Positions 1 through 7,966 of a stretch of 64,000 bases of DNA are shown here, one piece after another (within the stretch, counting starts at the first letter, position 1; each line of letters opens with the position of its first letter). Origin of the DNA: Litorivita sp040371945 (GTDB lineage Bacteria > Pseudomonadota > Alphaproteobacteria > Rhodobacterales > Rhodobacteraceae); assembly GCF_040371945.1 (NCBI RefSeq), contig NZ_BAABWS010000001.1, positions 310,001-374,000 on the forward strand. Direction: 5' to 3'. Made by a program: the position numbers and the translations under genes. Below the pieces are notes generated by a model. The model saw only the letters and a program-made list of their open reading frames with translations, was not told the DNA's origin and did not search any database.

Positions 1-2
1 CA

Positions 3-242
3 ACGGCGGGGGCCTATTTGCTCTACTACCGCATCGCCGCTTCGGCGGGGGTTGGCAACCTGCTCTTGGTCACGCTTCTGGTCGCGCCGATTGCGATCTT
101 GCTCGGCGCAGTGATCTTGGGCGAAAGCCTCGCGCCGAACGCCTATTTCGGCTTTGCGCTTTTGGCCATCGGCCTGTTGATCATCGACGGGCGGATTTTG
201 CGCTACCTGCGCGCGGCAAGCCACAATCGCCCCACCAAATAA
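3..242 (+). CDS. EamA/DMT-family transporter, C-terminal fragment
   Basis: This is the 3' end of a gene whose start lies before the window; the frame is open from base 3 and stops at TAA 240-242. The visible ~79 residues hold two hydrophobic helices (around LLVTLLVAPIAILLGAVIL and FGFALLAIGLLIID) separated by a short GESLAPNAYFG turn. That turn, with glutamate after the first helix, is typical of the last two helices of EamA-domain drug/metabolite transporters, which export small metabolites across the inner membrane. The substrate cannot be read from this fragment. A short basic tail follows the last helix. Family assignment rests on pattern only. Confidence 0.7.
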   Translation, partial: TAGAYLLYYRIAASAGVGNLLLVTLLVAPIAILLGAVILGESLAPNAYFGFALLAIGLLIIDGRILRYLRAASHNRPTK

Positions 243-313
243 CCCGCGTCCCGCGTAGGGTTTGACCCCCCTGCCAACGCGCGATAGCAAAGCGGCAGAT
301 AAGGGACCGCAAG

Positions 314-1174
314 ATGATCTATAAATCCGCGAAAGACTGGCGCGCTGCCAAACATAAAAAAGTGCTGTTTTTCGGCATGTCCGGCCTTGGCAAGACCCAT
401 GTGTCCAATGTCCTGCGCGGCAGCGGCGCGTGGTTCCATTACAGCGTCGATTACCGCATCGGCACCCGCTATATGGGCGAATATATTGCCGATAACGCCA
501 AGCTCGAGGCGATGAAAAACCCGTTTTTGCGCGATCTGCTGATGTCGGATTCGATCTATATCGGCTCCAATATCACCTTTGACAATCTCGCGCCGGTCTC
601 TTCCTATCTGGGCAAACCTGGTGATCCGGCCAAGGGCGGGCTGCCCTACGGCGAATATTGCCGCCGTCAGGCACAATTCCGCAGCGCCGAGATCGCAGCG
701 CTTTTTGACACGGCCGCCTTTATCACCCGTGCCAATGCGCTGTACGGATATCCGCATTTTGTCTGTGACACCGGCGGGTCGATTTGCGAATGGGTGGATG
801 TGGACGATCCCGCCGATCCGGTGCTTTGCGCGCTGGAATCCGAGGCATTGATGGTCTGGATCAAGGGCAGCGAGGCCCATACCGCCGAATTGGTGCGCCG
901 CTTCGACAAAGCCCCCAAACCGATGTCCTACCAGCCCGAATTTTTGGATCGCACTTGGGCCGAATACCTGCAAAACAACGGCTGCGCCCCCGAAGAGGTC
1001 GATCCCGATGCCTTCATCCGCTGGACCTATGCGCAGGCCTTGGCGCACCGCCAGCCGCGCTATGAGAAAATGGCGCGCCGCGGCGTGACCGTCACCGCCG
1101 ACGAGATCAGCGGCGTGACAAGCGAGGCCGATGTCGTAGAGGTGATCGCCGCCGCCCTAGACCGAACAGTCTAG
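314..1174 (+). CDS. P-loop ATPase/kinase-like protein of unknown function
   Basis: A 286-residue soluble protein. A Walker A motif, GMSGLGKT, sits at residues 21-28 directly after a hydrophobic beta strand (KVLFF), so nucleotide binding is well supported. A dinucleotide-kinase-like layout is suggested: P-loop near the N-terminus, then a conserved-looking HYSVDYRIGTRYMG segment around residues 43-56 that could bind substrate. No membrane segment or signal peptide is visible. The gene lies 69 bp upstream of metA on the same strand, but its substrate and pathway are unknown. The start ATG at 314 has only a weak purine-rich ribosome site. I do not recognise a characterised homologue. Confidence 0.75.
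   Translation: MIYKSAKDWRAAKHKKVLFFGMSGLGKTHVSNVLRGSGAWFHYSVDYRIGTRYMGEYIADNAKLEAMKNPFLRDLLMSDSIYIGSNITFDNLAPVSSYLGKPGDPAKGGLPYGEYCRRQAQFRSAEIAALFDTAAFITRANALYGYPHFVCDTGGSICEWVDVDDPADPVLCALESEALMVWIKGSEAHTAELVRRFDKAPKPMSYQPEFLDRTWAEYLQNNGCAPEEVDPDAFIRWTYAQALAHRQPRYEKMARRGVTVTADEISGVTSEADVVEVIAAALDRTV
1157..1174. promoter_or_regulatory. 18-bp palindrome upstream of metA, possible TetR-type operator
   Basis: CTAGACCGAACAGTCTAG has 6-bp inverted arms (CTAGAC/GTCTAG) and ends on the stop codon of the P-loop gene, 69 bp before metA. The arms resemble TAGACC...GGTCTA operators bound by TetR-family proteins such as E. coli NemR. A TetR gene lies at the end of the same gene run (4049). Operator function is inference. 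Confidence 0.35.
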
Positions 1175-1243
1175 CCGCCCTATATCAACAGACCAGCCAG
1201 ATTTCGCACCCCAGACCCGCGACGTTTCCAAGGACCCCGCCCC

Positions 1244-2167
1244 ATGCCGATCAAAATCCCTGCCGACCTGCCCGCCTATGACGTGCTCACGCGCGAAGGC
1301 GTATCGGTCATGACCGAGGACCAAGCGGCACGCCAAGACATCCGGCCGCTGCGCATCGGGCTGTTGAACCTGATGCCTAAGAAAATCCAGACCGAGAACC
1401 AGTTTGCGCGCCTGATCGGCGCCACACCGTTGCAGATCGATCTGACCCTTATCCGCATGAGCGAACATGAGGCGCGCAACACCACCGCCGAACATATGGA
1501 GAGCTTTTACCACGCCTTTTCCGATATTCGCGCCTCGGGCCAGAAATTTGACGGTTTCATCATCACCGGCGCCCCTATCGAGCACCTGCCCTTTGGCGAG
1601 GTGACCTATTGGGACGAGCTATGCGACGTCTTCGAATGGACGCAAACCCATGTGCATTCGACCATCGGCGTGTGTTGGGGCGGCATGGCGATGATCAATT
1701 ATTTCCACGGCGTGCCCAAACATATGCTTGATATCAAGGCCTTGGGCTGTTGGCGTCATGACAATCTTTCGCCCGCCTCGCCCTATCTGCGCGGATTTTC
1801 CGACGATTGCATCATCCCTGTCTCGCGCTGGACCGAAATCTTGCAAGACGACGTCGATGCCGTCGGCGGTTTGTTCACGCTTTTGGGCAGCAAAGAGGTC
1901 GGCCCCTGTATGGTCGAAGACCCCAGCCACCGCGCGCTCTATGTCTTTAACCATCTCGAATATGACAGCGACACGATCAAACAAGAATATGACCGCGATG
2001 TCGCCGAGGGCAAACCCATAGAGGTGCCGGTGAATTATTACCCCGACGGCGATCCACGGCAAAAACCGCGCAACCGCTGGCGCAGCCATGCGCATCTTCT
2101 TTATGGCAACTGGATCAACGAAATCTATCAAACCACCCCTTATGACATTGAAAAAATTGGCCTATAG
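1244..2167 (+). CDS. metA: Homoserine O-acyltransferase MetA, predicted acetyl-CoA-specific
   Basis: First step of methionine synthesis from homoserine: acylation of the hydroxyl group in the cytoplasm. At 307 residues it has the normal family length and aligns to E. coli MetA throughout (LLNLMPKK, WRSHA near the end). The catalytic cysteine is C144 in GVCWGG, and H237 and E239 lie in NHLEYD. The specificity residue that is Gly111 in succinyl-using E. coli MetA is Glu here (E113, in TGAPIEHLPF). Family knowledge links Glu to acetyl-CoA use, so homoserine O-acetyltransferase activity is predicted. The 3' end overlaps the next gene by 26 bp. No SAM-II riboswitch is evident upstream. Confidence 0.95.
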   Translation: MPIKIPADLPAYDVLTREGVSVMTEDQAARQDIRPLRIGLLNLMPKKIQTENQFARLIGATPLQIDLTLIRMSEHEARNTTAEHMESFYHAFSDIRASGQKFDGFIITGAPIEHLPFGEVTYWDELCDVFEWTQTHVHSTIGVCWGGMAMINYFHGVPKHMLDIKALGCWRHDNLSPASPYLRGFSDDCIIPVSRWTEILQDDVDAVGGLFTLLGSKEVGPCMVEDPSHRALYVFNHLEYDSDTIKQEYDRDVAEGKPIEVPVNYYPDGDPRQKPRNRWRSHAHLLYGNWINEIYQTTPYDIEKIGL

Positions 2168-3116
2168 CATTGCGATCTTCGCCGCCGTGATCGGCGCGGT
2201 CAGCGCCGTCACCTTGACGCGCGCCGCCCGAAACGAGGCGCGTGCGCAGGCGGCTTTCCCGCCCGAAGGGCAAATCCTTGAGGTCAACGGCACCGCGCTG
2301 CATGTGGTCGAGATGGGGCCAGATGACGGCGTGCCGGTCGTGCTCATCCATGGCGCATCGGGCAACACCCGCGATTTCACCCAAGGCTTTGCCCAAGAAC
2401 TGGCCAAAACCCACCGCGTGCTGGTCTTTGACCGCCCCGGGCTTGGCTATAGCGATCCGATTGGTCCCAAGGGCGGCAGTCTCGCGGCGCAGGCCGCGCT
2501 ATTGCAGGCCGCATCTGCGCAATTGGGCGCGACTAGACCGATCGTTCTAGGGCAATCCTACGGCGGCGCGGTGGCTCTGGCTTGGGCGGTGCACCATCCC
2601 GACAACATCCGTGCGCTTGTGCCGGTCGCGGCCGCCTCCAATCCGTGGAGCACGGGGCTATCGACCTATTACAAATTCCTGTCGCATCCGATTGTGGGGC
2701 CGGTCGTCATCCCCCTGCTGACCGCTTTTGTCGATGATGCACGGGTCGAGCGCGAACTCGATGCAATCTTTGCCCCGCAAAAGCCGCCAGCACGCTACGG
2801 CAAGCATATCGGCGCAGGTCTCACATTGCGCCGCACCAGCCTGCGCGCCAATGCCTTGCAACGCGCGGCGATCTTGGACGAGATCGAGGCGATTCATACG
2901 CGCTATGGCGAGGTCCAAGTGCCCGTCGAAATCATCCACGGCACCGCCGATGATACGGTGCCAATCGAAGTGCATTCCGACAAGCTGGTCGCGCAAATCC
3001 CCAATGCACGGTTGCAAAAACTGGACGGCATCGGCCATATGCCCCACCACGCCGCGCAAGAGGCAGTTCTGGCTGCGGTGGAGCGCGCGGCCAAGCGCGC
3101 CGCGCAACGCGAATGA
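2142..3116 (+). CDS. Alpha/beta-hydrolase with N-terminal membrane anchor
   Basis: A 324-residue hydrolase. The start at 2142 overlaps metA by 26 bp, suggesting translational coupling; it was preferred over an upstream ATG because it opens directly on a basic-hydrophobic leader. Residues 5-24 form a single membrane helix or uncleaved signal anchor. The fold is shown by the oxyanion motif HGASGN (70-75), the nucleophile elbow GQSYGG with Ser139, an acid in GTADD (D270 or D271) and His299 in GIGHMPH. These place it in the alpha/beta-hydrolase-1 family. The substrate is unknown; esterase or lipase-like activity at the inner membrane is a reasonable inference. Confidence 0.85.
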   Translation: MTLKKLAYSIAIFAAVIGAVSAVTLTRAARNEARAQAAFPPEGQILEVNGTALHVVEMGPDDGVPVVLIHGASGNTRDFTQGFAQELAKTHRVLVFDRPGLGYSDPIGPKGGSLAAQAALLQAASAQLGATRPIVLGQSYGGAVALAWAVHHPDNIRALVPVAAASNPWSTGLSTYYKFLSHPIVGPVVIPLLTAFVDDARVERELDAIFAPQKPPARYGKHIGAGLTLRRTSLRANALQRAAILDEIEAIHTRYGEVQVPVEIIHGTADDTVPIEVHSDKLVAQIPNARLQKLDGIGHMPHHAAQEAVLAAVERAAKRAAQRE

Positions 3117-3186
3117 GCCCGCGCCGCCATGATTGCGCATCCCTCTTGCCCTTGCCATACTGGCCCAAGATTTAAAGGAGAGGCAC

Positions 3187-4056
3187 ATGGATTTGCCCTT
3201 TGATGGCGCGATCAGCGCCTTTTACAAAACCGGCGCGCCCGACCCCATCCGCAATGCCATTCGCCGCAGCGACAAAGACGATATCCTCAGCCCCGATTAC
3301 CCCCATTCCGAACGCATGAAGCGCCGCGCCTATGAGGCGGAGATGAAAGCTTTGCAAATCGAAATGGTGAAGTTGCAAAGTTGGGCCAAAGACAGCGGCG
3401 CCCGTATCGCCATCGTGTTCGAGGGACGCGACGCCGCCGGAAAAGGCGGCACGATCAAACGCTTGCGCGAAAATCTTAATCCTCGCGGCGCGCGGGTCGT
3501 TGCCCTGTCCAAGCCCAGCGAAACCGAAATGACCCAATGGTATTTCCAACGCTATATCGATCATCTGCCCTCGGGCGGCGAAATCGTCGCCTTTGACCGC
3601 AGCTGGTATAACCGCGGCGTGGTCGAACATGTGTTCGGCTTTTGCACCCCCGATCAGCGCGAGCATTTCTTCCACCAAACCCCCGATTTCGAACGGATGC
3701 TCGTCGATGAGGGCATCCACCTTGTGAAAATCTGGCTCAATGTCGGGCGCGCCGAACAATTGCGCCGTTTTCTTGAACGCGAAAGCGACCCGTTGAAACA
3801 TTGGAAGCTGAGCTGGATTGACGTCGAAGGCCTCAAGAAATGGGAGGACTACAGCGCCGCCATTCGCGAAACATTCGCGCGGACCCATACGGCGCATAGC
3901 CCGTGGCATGTGATCCGCTCTGACGACAAACGCCGCGCGCGGCTGGCGGCGCTGCGCCTGCTTTTGTCGGGCATTGACTACGCCCATAAGGACGAAAAAG
4001 CCCTCGCGGCGCTCGACCCCAAGATTTGCGGGGGGCCCGATATCTGGGATGCCTAA
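3187..4056 (+). CDS. ppk2: Polyphosphate kinase 2 (PPK2 family)
   Basis: Transfers phosphate between polyphosphate and nucleotides in the cytoplasm; many PPK2 enzymes preferentially make GTP or ATP from polyphosphate. The 289-residue length fits a single-domain PPK2. The Walker A segment EGRDAAGKGG is at 79-88, and the Walker B/lid region FDRSWYNRG starts at 137, both diagnostic. The ATG at 3187 was chosen because AAAGGAG precedes it with good spacing; upstream in-frame starts lack this. The gene overlaps the following tetR by 8 bp, which implies coupled expression. A role in phosphate or energy storage is established for the family; the link to its neighbours is inference. Confidence 0.93.
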   Translation: MDLPFDGAISAFYKTGAPDPIRNAIRRSDKDDILSPDYPHSERMKRRAYEAEMKALQIEMVKLQSWAKDSGARIAIVFEGRDAAGKGGTIKRLRENLNPRGARVVALSKPSETEMTQWYFQRYIDHLPSGGEIVAFDRSWYNRGVVEHVFGFCTPDQREHFFHQTPDFERMLVDEGIHLVKIWLNVGRAEQLRRFLERESDPLKHWKLSWIDVEGLKKWEDYSAAIRETFARTHTAHSPWHVIRSDDKRRARLAALRLLLSGIDYAHKDEKALAALDPKICGGPDIWDA

Positions 4057-4669
4057 AAAGCGCGGATATCACCATGGCAATCTGCGTCAGGCTTTGGTCG
4101 AGGCGGCGCTCGGGCTGATCGAGGCCAAAGGGCCGACCGGATTTACCCTCTCTGAAGCGGCCAAACAGGCGGGGGTCACCCCTGCCGCCGTCTATCGCCA
4201 TTTCGAAGGGCGCGAGGACCTCATCGCCGAGGCCGCCAAGCAAGGCTATGAAATCTTTGCCGATGTCATGCAATATGCTTTCGACAGCGGCCAGCCCTCG
4301 GCTCTGGCGGCCTTCGAGGCGACAGGGCGCGCCTATCTGGCCTTTGCGCGCAAATACCCCGGCCATTATATCTCGATGTTCGAAAGCGGCATCTCGGTAA
4401 ATCGCACGCCCGAACTGGCCGCCGCGTCCACCCGCGCGCGCGGCGTCATGGAGCGCGCCGCGCAAGAGCTGTCCCAACATATCCCGCCCGACAAACGCCC
4501 CCCCGCCGCGATGTTCTCGGCCCATATCTGGGCGATGTCCCACGGTGTGGTCGAGCTTTTCGCCCGCAACAGCCCCGGCAGCCAAAGCCCCTTCCCGCCC
4601 GAAGACCTGCTGGAAAGCGGCATCGGCATCTATTTGCGCGGGCTGGGATTGATCGCGCCGGACAGCTGA
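4049..4669 (+). CDS. TetR/AcrR-family transcriptional regulator
   Basis: A 206-residue one-component repressor-like protein. The N-terminal helix-turn-helix spans about residues 10-56, with GFTLSEAAKQAGVTPAAVYRHF matching the TetR signature. The ligand-binding part contains HIWAMSHGVVELF, typical of the WHG-type C-terminal domain found in many proteobacterial TetR proteins. The start ATG at 4049 overlaps the ppk2 stop by 8 bp. Such regulators usually control their own operon; candidate operators with TAGAC/GTCTA arms lie upstream of metA (1157) and inside the hydrolase gene (2533). The ligand and targets are unknown. Confidence 0.88.
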   Translation: MPKKRGYHHGNLRQALVEAALGLIEAKGPTGFTLSEAAKQAGVTPAAVYRHFEGREDLIAEAAKQGYEIFADVMQYAFDSGQPSALAAFEATGRAYLAFARKYPGHYISMFESGISVNRTPELAAASTRARGVMERAAQELSQHIPPDKRPPAAMFSAHIWAMSHGVVELFARNSPGSQSPFPPEDLLESGIGIYLRGLGLIAPDS

Positions 4670-4738
4670 GGGCGGCACTCATTGCAGGCGCGGCACCGTC
4701 TCTGCATCTGCATATTTGTATCTGCTCGCATTGAAAAT

Positions 4739-4753
4739 TTAAGCCGTCCTTAA
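4739..4753 (+). promoter_or_regulatory. CtrA-binding box upstream of the chemoreceptor operon
   Basis: TTAAGCCGTCCTTAA is a perfect TTAA-N7-TTAA CtrA consensus, ending 37 bp before the small gene at 4791 that is coupled to the chemoreceptor. CtrA is encoded in this window (22467), and CtrA control of motility and chemotaxis is known in Rhodobacterales. Binding itself is inferred. Confidence 0.6.
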
Positions 4754-4790
4754 GCCACACATGACATCTACCTTGCTCAAAGGTGGTGCC

Positions 4791-5084
4791 ATGCGGTTTG
4801 TCTTGTTCCTCTCTGTCTGGGTTTTGTCTCTCGGGATCGCGCCTGCGATGCTGTTGCTCCAACCTGCACCCGCGCAGGGGGTGGTCATGGTATTGCACAG
4901 CCCTTGGACAGATGGCGCGCGTCTGGTCGAAACGGCAGGCGGACGCCCGATCGGCGTGCTGCAGGCCCCGATGGCAACCATGGCCGACGGCGGCCCCGAT
5001 TTTATCGCCTCTGTGCGACGTGCCGGAGCATGGGGGGTAAGCGATGCCCGTCTCATTGCCCAAATTTGCGGAGTAAACCTATGA
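4791..5084 (+). CDS. Small secreted or membrane-anchored protein coupled to chemoreceptor
   Basis: A 97-residue protein of unknown function. Residues 3-23 are a hydrophobic helix followed by PAPAQG, which could be a signal peptide (cleavage after AQ or PAPA) or a membrane anchor. The remainder reads as a small alpha-beta domain ending in GAWGVSDARLIAQICG. The stop codon overlaps the start of the chemoreceptor gene (ATGA at 5081-5084), a strong sign of translational coupling, so it probably acts with that receptor, perhaps as a periplasmic partner. ATG 4791 was chosen over 4761 because it gives a clean leader and lies after the CtrA box. Function is not recognised. Confidence 0.7.
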   Translation: MRFVLFLSVWVLSLGIAPAMLLLQPAPAQGVVMVLHSPWTDGARLVETAGGRPIGVLQAPMATMADGGPDFIASVRRAGAWGVSDARLIAQICGVNL

Positions 5085-6832
5085 TAATGAGTAAACCCAT
5101 GAGCGATTTCGAGCAGTCGCGCACCCAAGCCGTTCGAATTCTCGGCCTCTTCGCGGCCGGGTCGGCTGTGCCTGTGATCGCGGCTGGCTGGCTGGTGCAA
5201 AGCAATGTCACGATCACGCTGATCGGCGCGATCTTGTTCGGCGTGATCGGCCTCATCGGCCTGCGCATGCAAGGACGCGCAGGGCGCATAGCCGTTGCGC
5301 AGGCGTTGACCGGACAGGCGATTGTTCTCAATGCCGCGCTGATGGGCCACCCGATGCAACTTGACATGCATATGGTCTATTTCGCCGTGCTGGCCATGCT
5401 TGTGATGACCGCCGGCTTGAGCGCGCTTTTGATCGCTGCAGGCACCATTGCGGTACATCATTTGGCGCTGACCTTCTTGCTGCCTGCCATGGTCTATCCG
5501 ACGACCGATCTGCTCTTCAATATCGGCCGGACGGGGTTTCACGCGGTTATTGTTGTGCTAGAAACCGCTGCGCTGGCCTTTGCCATTCGCACCCGCGTGC
5601 GATTGCAACGGGCCGACGAGGCCCGCCAGCAAGAGGTAGAAGAGGCCGCCGCCAAGGCCAATGCCGCGCTCGAAGAGGCCAAAGCCGAGAAAACACGCGC
5701 CGAAGACGCGCTCAAAGAGGCAAAAGCGGCAACAGCCGCCGCCGCCGCCGCCCGCGACGAGGCGGAACGCGCGCGCAAAACGGCCGAAGAAGGCGCTGCC
5801 GCCACACGCGCCGCCGAGGCAGAGAACGCCGCGCAACGTCAACGCCATTTGGACGAAACCCGCTTTGCCGTGAGCGTATTGATCTCCAAACTCGAACGCC
5901 TCGCCGAGGGGGATATGACGGTCCGGCTGACCGAAGACATGCCTGAGGCCTTCGAAGACGGCGCGCGGGCCTATAATGCCGCCGTCGAGCGCATCGCCCA
6001 CGTCATGCGCGATGTCACCCATCAAACCGGATCGATCCAGACCCAATCGGGCGAGATCGCAACCGCCGCCGAAGAGCTTGCGACCCGCACCGAGCATCAG
6101 GCCAACACATTGACCGGCATCGCCAATTCATTGGGCGGGTTGACCGATCTGGTCAATGTTGTCTCCACCGATGCAGAGCGCGCCCGCACCCAAACCGAGG
6201 GCGCACGCGACAAAGCCCACCACGGCGGCGAGGTGATGGACGAAGCCATTGGCGCGATGGATGAAATCGTCTCCTCCTCTGCCGAGGTGCGCAAAATCAT
6301 CACCGTCATCGATGAAATCGCCTTCCAAACCAACCTTCTCGCCCTGAACGCCGGTGTCGAAGCGGCCCGCGCAGGCGAGGCAGGGCGCGGCTTTGCCGTC
6401 GTGGCGACCGAAGTGCGGGCCTTGGCCGCGCGCTCCTCGGATGCGGCGCGCGAGATCGACGCTTTGATCAACACCTCCTCCGAACAGATTACCGGCGGTG
6501 TGGAGCTCGTCAAACGCACGGGCAAAGCCCTCGACGAAATCAAGACCGCCGTCGAAGAAATTGCGCAAGGTATGCAAACCATCGCCACTTCGACCGAACG
6601 CCAATCGAGCGAATTGACCAATGTGAATACGGCGATCAAGGATCTTGACCATGTCACGCAGCGCAACGCCGCGATGTTCGAAGAAACCATGGCCGCCAAT
6701 ACCAAACTGTCGGACAATGCCAAAGCCCTCGCCACGCTCACCGGACGTTTCCGCGTTGAGACAGGCGGTGACGAGGACCAAGCCGAATGGGACCGCGCCC
6801 GCAGCGCGCGCCGCCCGCAAAAGGCCGGCTAG
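5081..6832 (+). CDS. Methyl-accepting chemotaxis protein with multi-helix membrane sensor
   Basis: A 583-residue chemoreceptor. The ATG at 5081 overlaps the preceding stop (ATGA). Residues ~19-170 hold about six hydrophobic helices instead of the usual two helices with a periplasmic domain. They contain histidines near helix ends (H90, H97, H126, H127, H154) that could bind metal or haem. An Ala/Glu/Lys-rich coiled coil follows (~175-265), then a HAMP-like segment, then the signalling hairpin with EIAFQTNLLALNAGVEAARAGE around residue 411. No CheR-docking pentapeptide ends the protein. It should signal to CheA/CheW at the inner membrane. The upstream CtrA box suggests cell-cycle-linked control. 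Confidence 0.9.
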   Translation: MIMSKPMSDFEQSRTQAVRILGLFAAGSAVPVIAAGWLVQSNVTITLIGAILFGVIGLIGLRMQGRAGRIAVAQALTGQAIVLNAALMGHPMQLDMHMVYFAVLAMLVMTAGLSALLIAAGTIAVHHLALTFLLPAMVYPTTDLLFNIGRTGFHAVIVVLETAALAFAIRTRVRLQRADEARQQEVEEAAAKANAALEEAKAEKTRAEDALKEAKAATAAAAAARDEAERARKTAEEGAAATRAAEAENAAQRQRHLDETRFAVSVLISKLERLAEGDMTVRLTEDMPEAFEDGARAYNAAVERIAHVMRDVTHQTGSIQTQSGEIATAAEELATRTEHQANTLTGIANSLGGLTDLVNVVSTDAERARTQTEGARDKAHHGGEVMDEAIGAMDEIVSSSAEVRKIITVIDEIAFQTNLLALNAGVEAARAGEAGRGFAVVATEVRALAARSSDAAREIDALINTSSEQITGGVELVKRTGKALDEIKTAVEEIAQGMQTIATSTERQSSELTNVNTAIKDLDHVTQRNAAMFEETMAANTKLSDNAKALATLTGRFRVETGGDEDQAEWDRARSARRPQKAG

Positions 6833-6877
6833 CCCCGTCGCGGTTCGATCCGCAAAAAACACATTGAGAACAGTTTC

Positions 6878-6912
6878 GAGGCAGCCTATAGACGGGGCTG
6901 CCTCTTTTTTTT
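6878..6912 (+). terminator. Rho-independent terminator of the chemoreceptor operon
   Basis: A perfect 9-bp stem GAGGCAGCC/GGCTGCCTC with a 9-nt loop is followed by eight T residues, 45 bp after the chemoreceptor stop codon. This is a textbook intrinsic terminator on the plus strand. Confidence 0.9.
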
Positions 6913-7102
6913 GCATCGGCAGGTGCAGCACGGTCAAAACACGATCGCGCCTCGACACAACCTGCCAGCCAAAATAGCAAAAAAGAGGGTGAGAGCCAGC
7001 CATCTGCCAGCCACCCAATCGCGTCCGAGCCCCCGATTTTACGGGGCGAAGGGCGTTTTCGATACATGCGCATCAAGCGCACAACATTTCGGGACGACAG
7101 AG

Positions 7103-7732
7103 ATGAACAAAACCTTCCTTCCCGCGGCCGTTCTTGCCGCCACCCTCGCGATGCCCATGGCCGCAGCCGCAGAATCGACAGTCACCGCAGGCGGCGCTGT
7201 CAACTTTGGCTTCGACGATGAATTGGGGCACACCTCCAGCACGGTTGAGGCCTTTGTCGAGTTCGCCACGCAAGGCTTCCACGCGGGGCTTTGGGTCGGC
7301 ACGCTTTACGACGACCCCACCGATGATTTCGAATATGAGTTGAGCCTTGGATATGGCGGCGAAATCGGCGCGGTGTCCTACGATGTCTCGGCCATCGGGT
7401 ATTTCCTGTCGGATGGCGGCTACCAAAGCACCGGTATCGGCCTTGAGCTTGGCACCGAAATTGCCCCTGGCACTGACGGGACCTTCTATATCGAGACCGA
7501 CGTTGATACCGGCGACACATATGCCGAAGCCTCGCTGAGCACCGATATCACCGACACGCTCTATGTCTGGGGCATGGTCGGCACTTCGGATGCGAACAAC
7601 TACGGCGAGGTCGGCCTTGGTTACACCATCACCGATGGCGTCGGTGTCGAGTTTGTGTATGAGGACGCGACCGACGGTGACGGCGCCTTTACCCTGTCCT
7701 TGGCCTTTGAAGTCGGCCTTTTTGGCGGCTAA
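7103..7732 (+). CDS. Outer-membrane beta-barrel-like secreted protein
   Basis: A 209-residue exported protein. Residues 1-24 are a clear Sec signal peptide (MNKTFLPAAVLAATLAMPMA, cleavage after AAA). The mature part is acidic, rich in Gly, Tyr and Thr, with alternating hydrophobic strands (for example AGLWVGTLYD, GLELGTEIA, YVWGMVGT) and ends in a hydrophobic stretch with Phe (LAFEVGLFGG). This pattern fits a small porin-like barrel; it also resembles the proteobacterial conserved family annotated TIGR02001. ATG 7103 was chosen because upstream in-frame sequence lacks a leader. It stands alone, between two terminators. Function and substrate are unknown. Confidence 0.75.
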   Translation: MNKTFLPAAVLAATLAMPMAAAAESTVTAGGAVNFGFDDELGHTSSTVEAFVEFATQGFHAGLWVGTLYDDPTDDFEYELSLGYGGEIGAVSYDVSAIGYFLSDGGYQSTGIGLELGTEIAPGTDGTFYIETDVDTGDTYAEASLSTDITDTLYVWGMVGTSDANNYGEVGLGYTITDGVGVEFVYEDATDGDGAFTLSLAFEVGLFGG

Positions 7733-7755
7733 GGGCTGGCAAACCCAAGTCATTT

Positions 7756-7779
7756 AGCCCGCGCCGCCGCGCGCGGGCT
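7756..7779 (+). terminator. Possible terminator of the barrel-protein gene
   Basis: A 9-bp stem AGCCCGCGC/GCGCGGGCT with a 6-nt loop lies 23 bp after the stop. The following T-run is interrupted (TTGGTTGG), so this is a weaker intrinsic terminator. Confidence 0.5.
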
Positions 7780-7835
7780 TTGGTTGGCGAGCGCCAATGG
7801 TCTGATTCCCTCGGGCCCAAAGGTGTTCAATGACG

Positions 7836-7862
7836 AAAGGGCCGCTCCATGAGCGGCCCTTT
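7836..7862. terminator. Strong hairpin between convergent genes
   Basis: A perfect 11-bp stem AAAGGGCCGCT/AGCGGCCCTTT with a 5-nt loop lies between the barrel gene (+) and rpsI (-). It has short A and T flanks, so it could end transcription in either direction. Confidence 0.5.
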
Positions 7863-7910
7863 GCATGTGCAAATAGGGTTTGCAAAACCCGCCATGAGCA
7901 CGGCAACGCA

Positions 7911-7936
7911 AAAGGGCCCGCAAATGCGAGCCCTTT
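7911..7936 (-). terminator. Terminator of rplM-rpsI
   Basis: On the minus strand AAAGGGC pairs with GCCCTTT around a loop, with a further inner pairing, and TTTT follows. It lies 31 bp beyond the rpsI stop codon and fits an intrinsic terminator of the ribosomal-protein operon. Confidence 0.6.
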
Positions 7937-7966
7937 CGAATTTCAAATGCCTCTGGCGTAGCCGGA

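Noticed and set aside
1175..1243. SAM-II or SAM-V riboswitch before metA
   Set aside because: These are common before alphaproteobacterial metA, but the 69-bp gap lacks the conserved pseudoknot sequences; only the palindrome at 1157 stands out.
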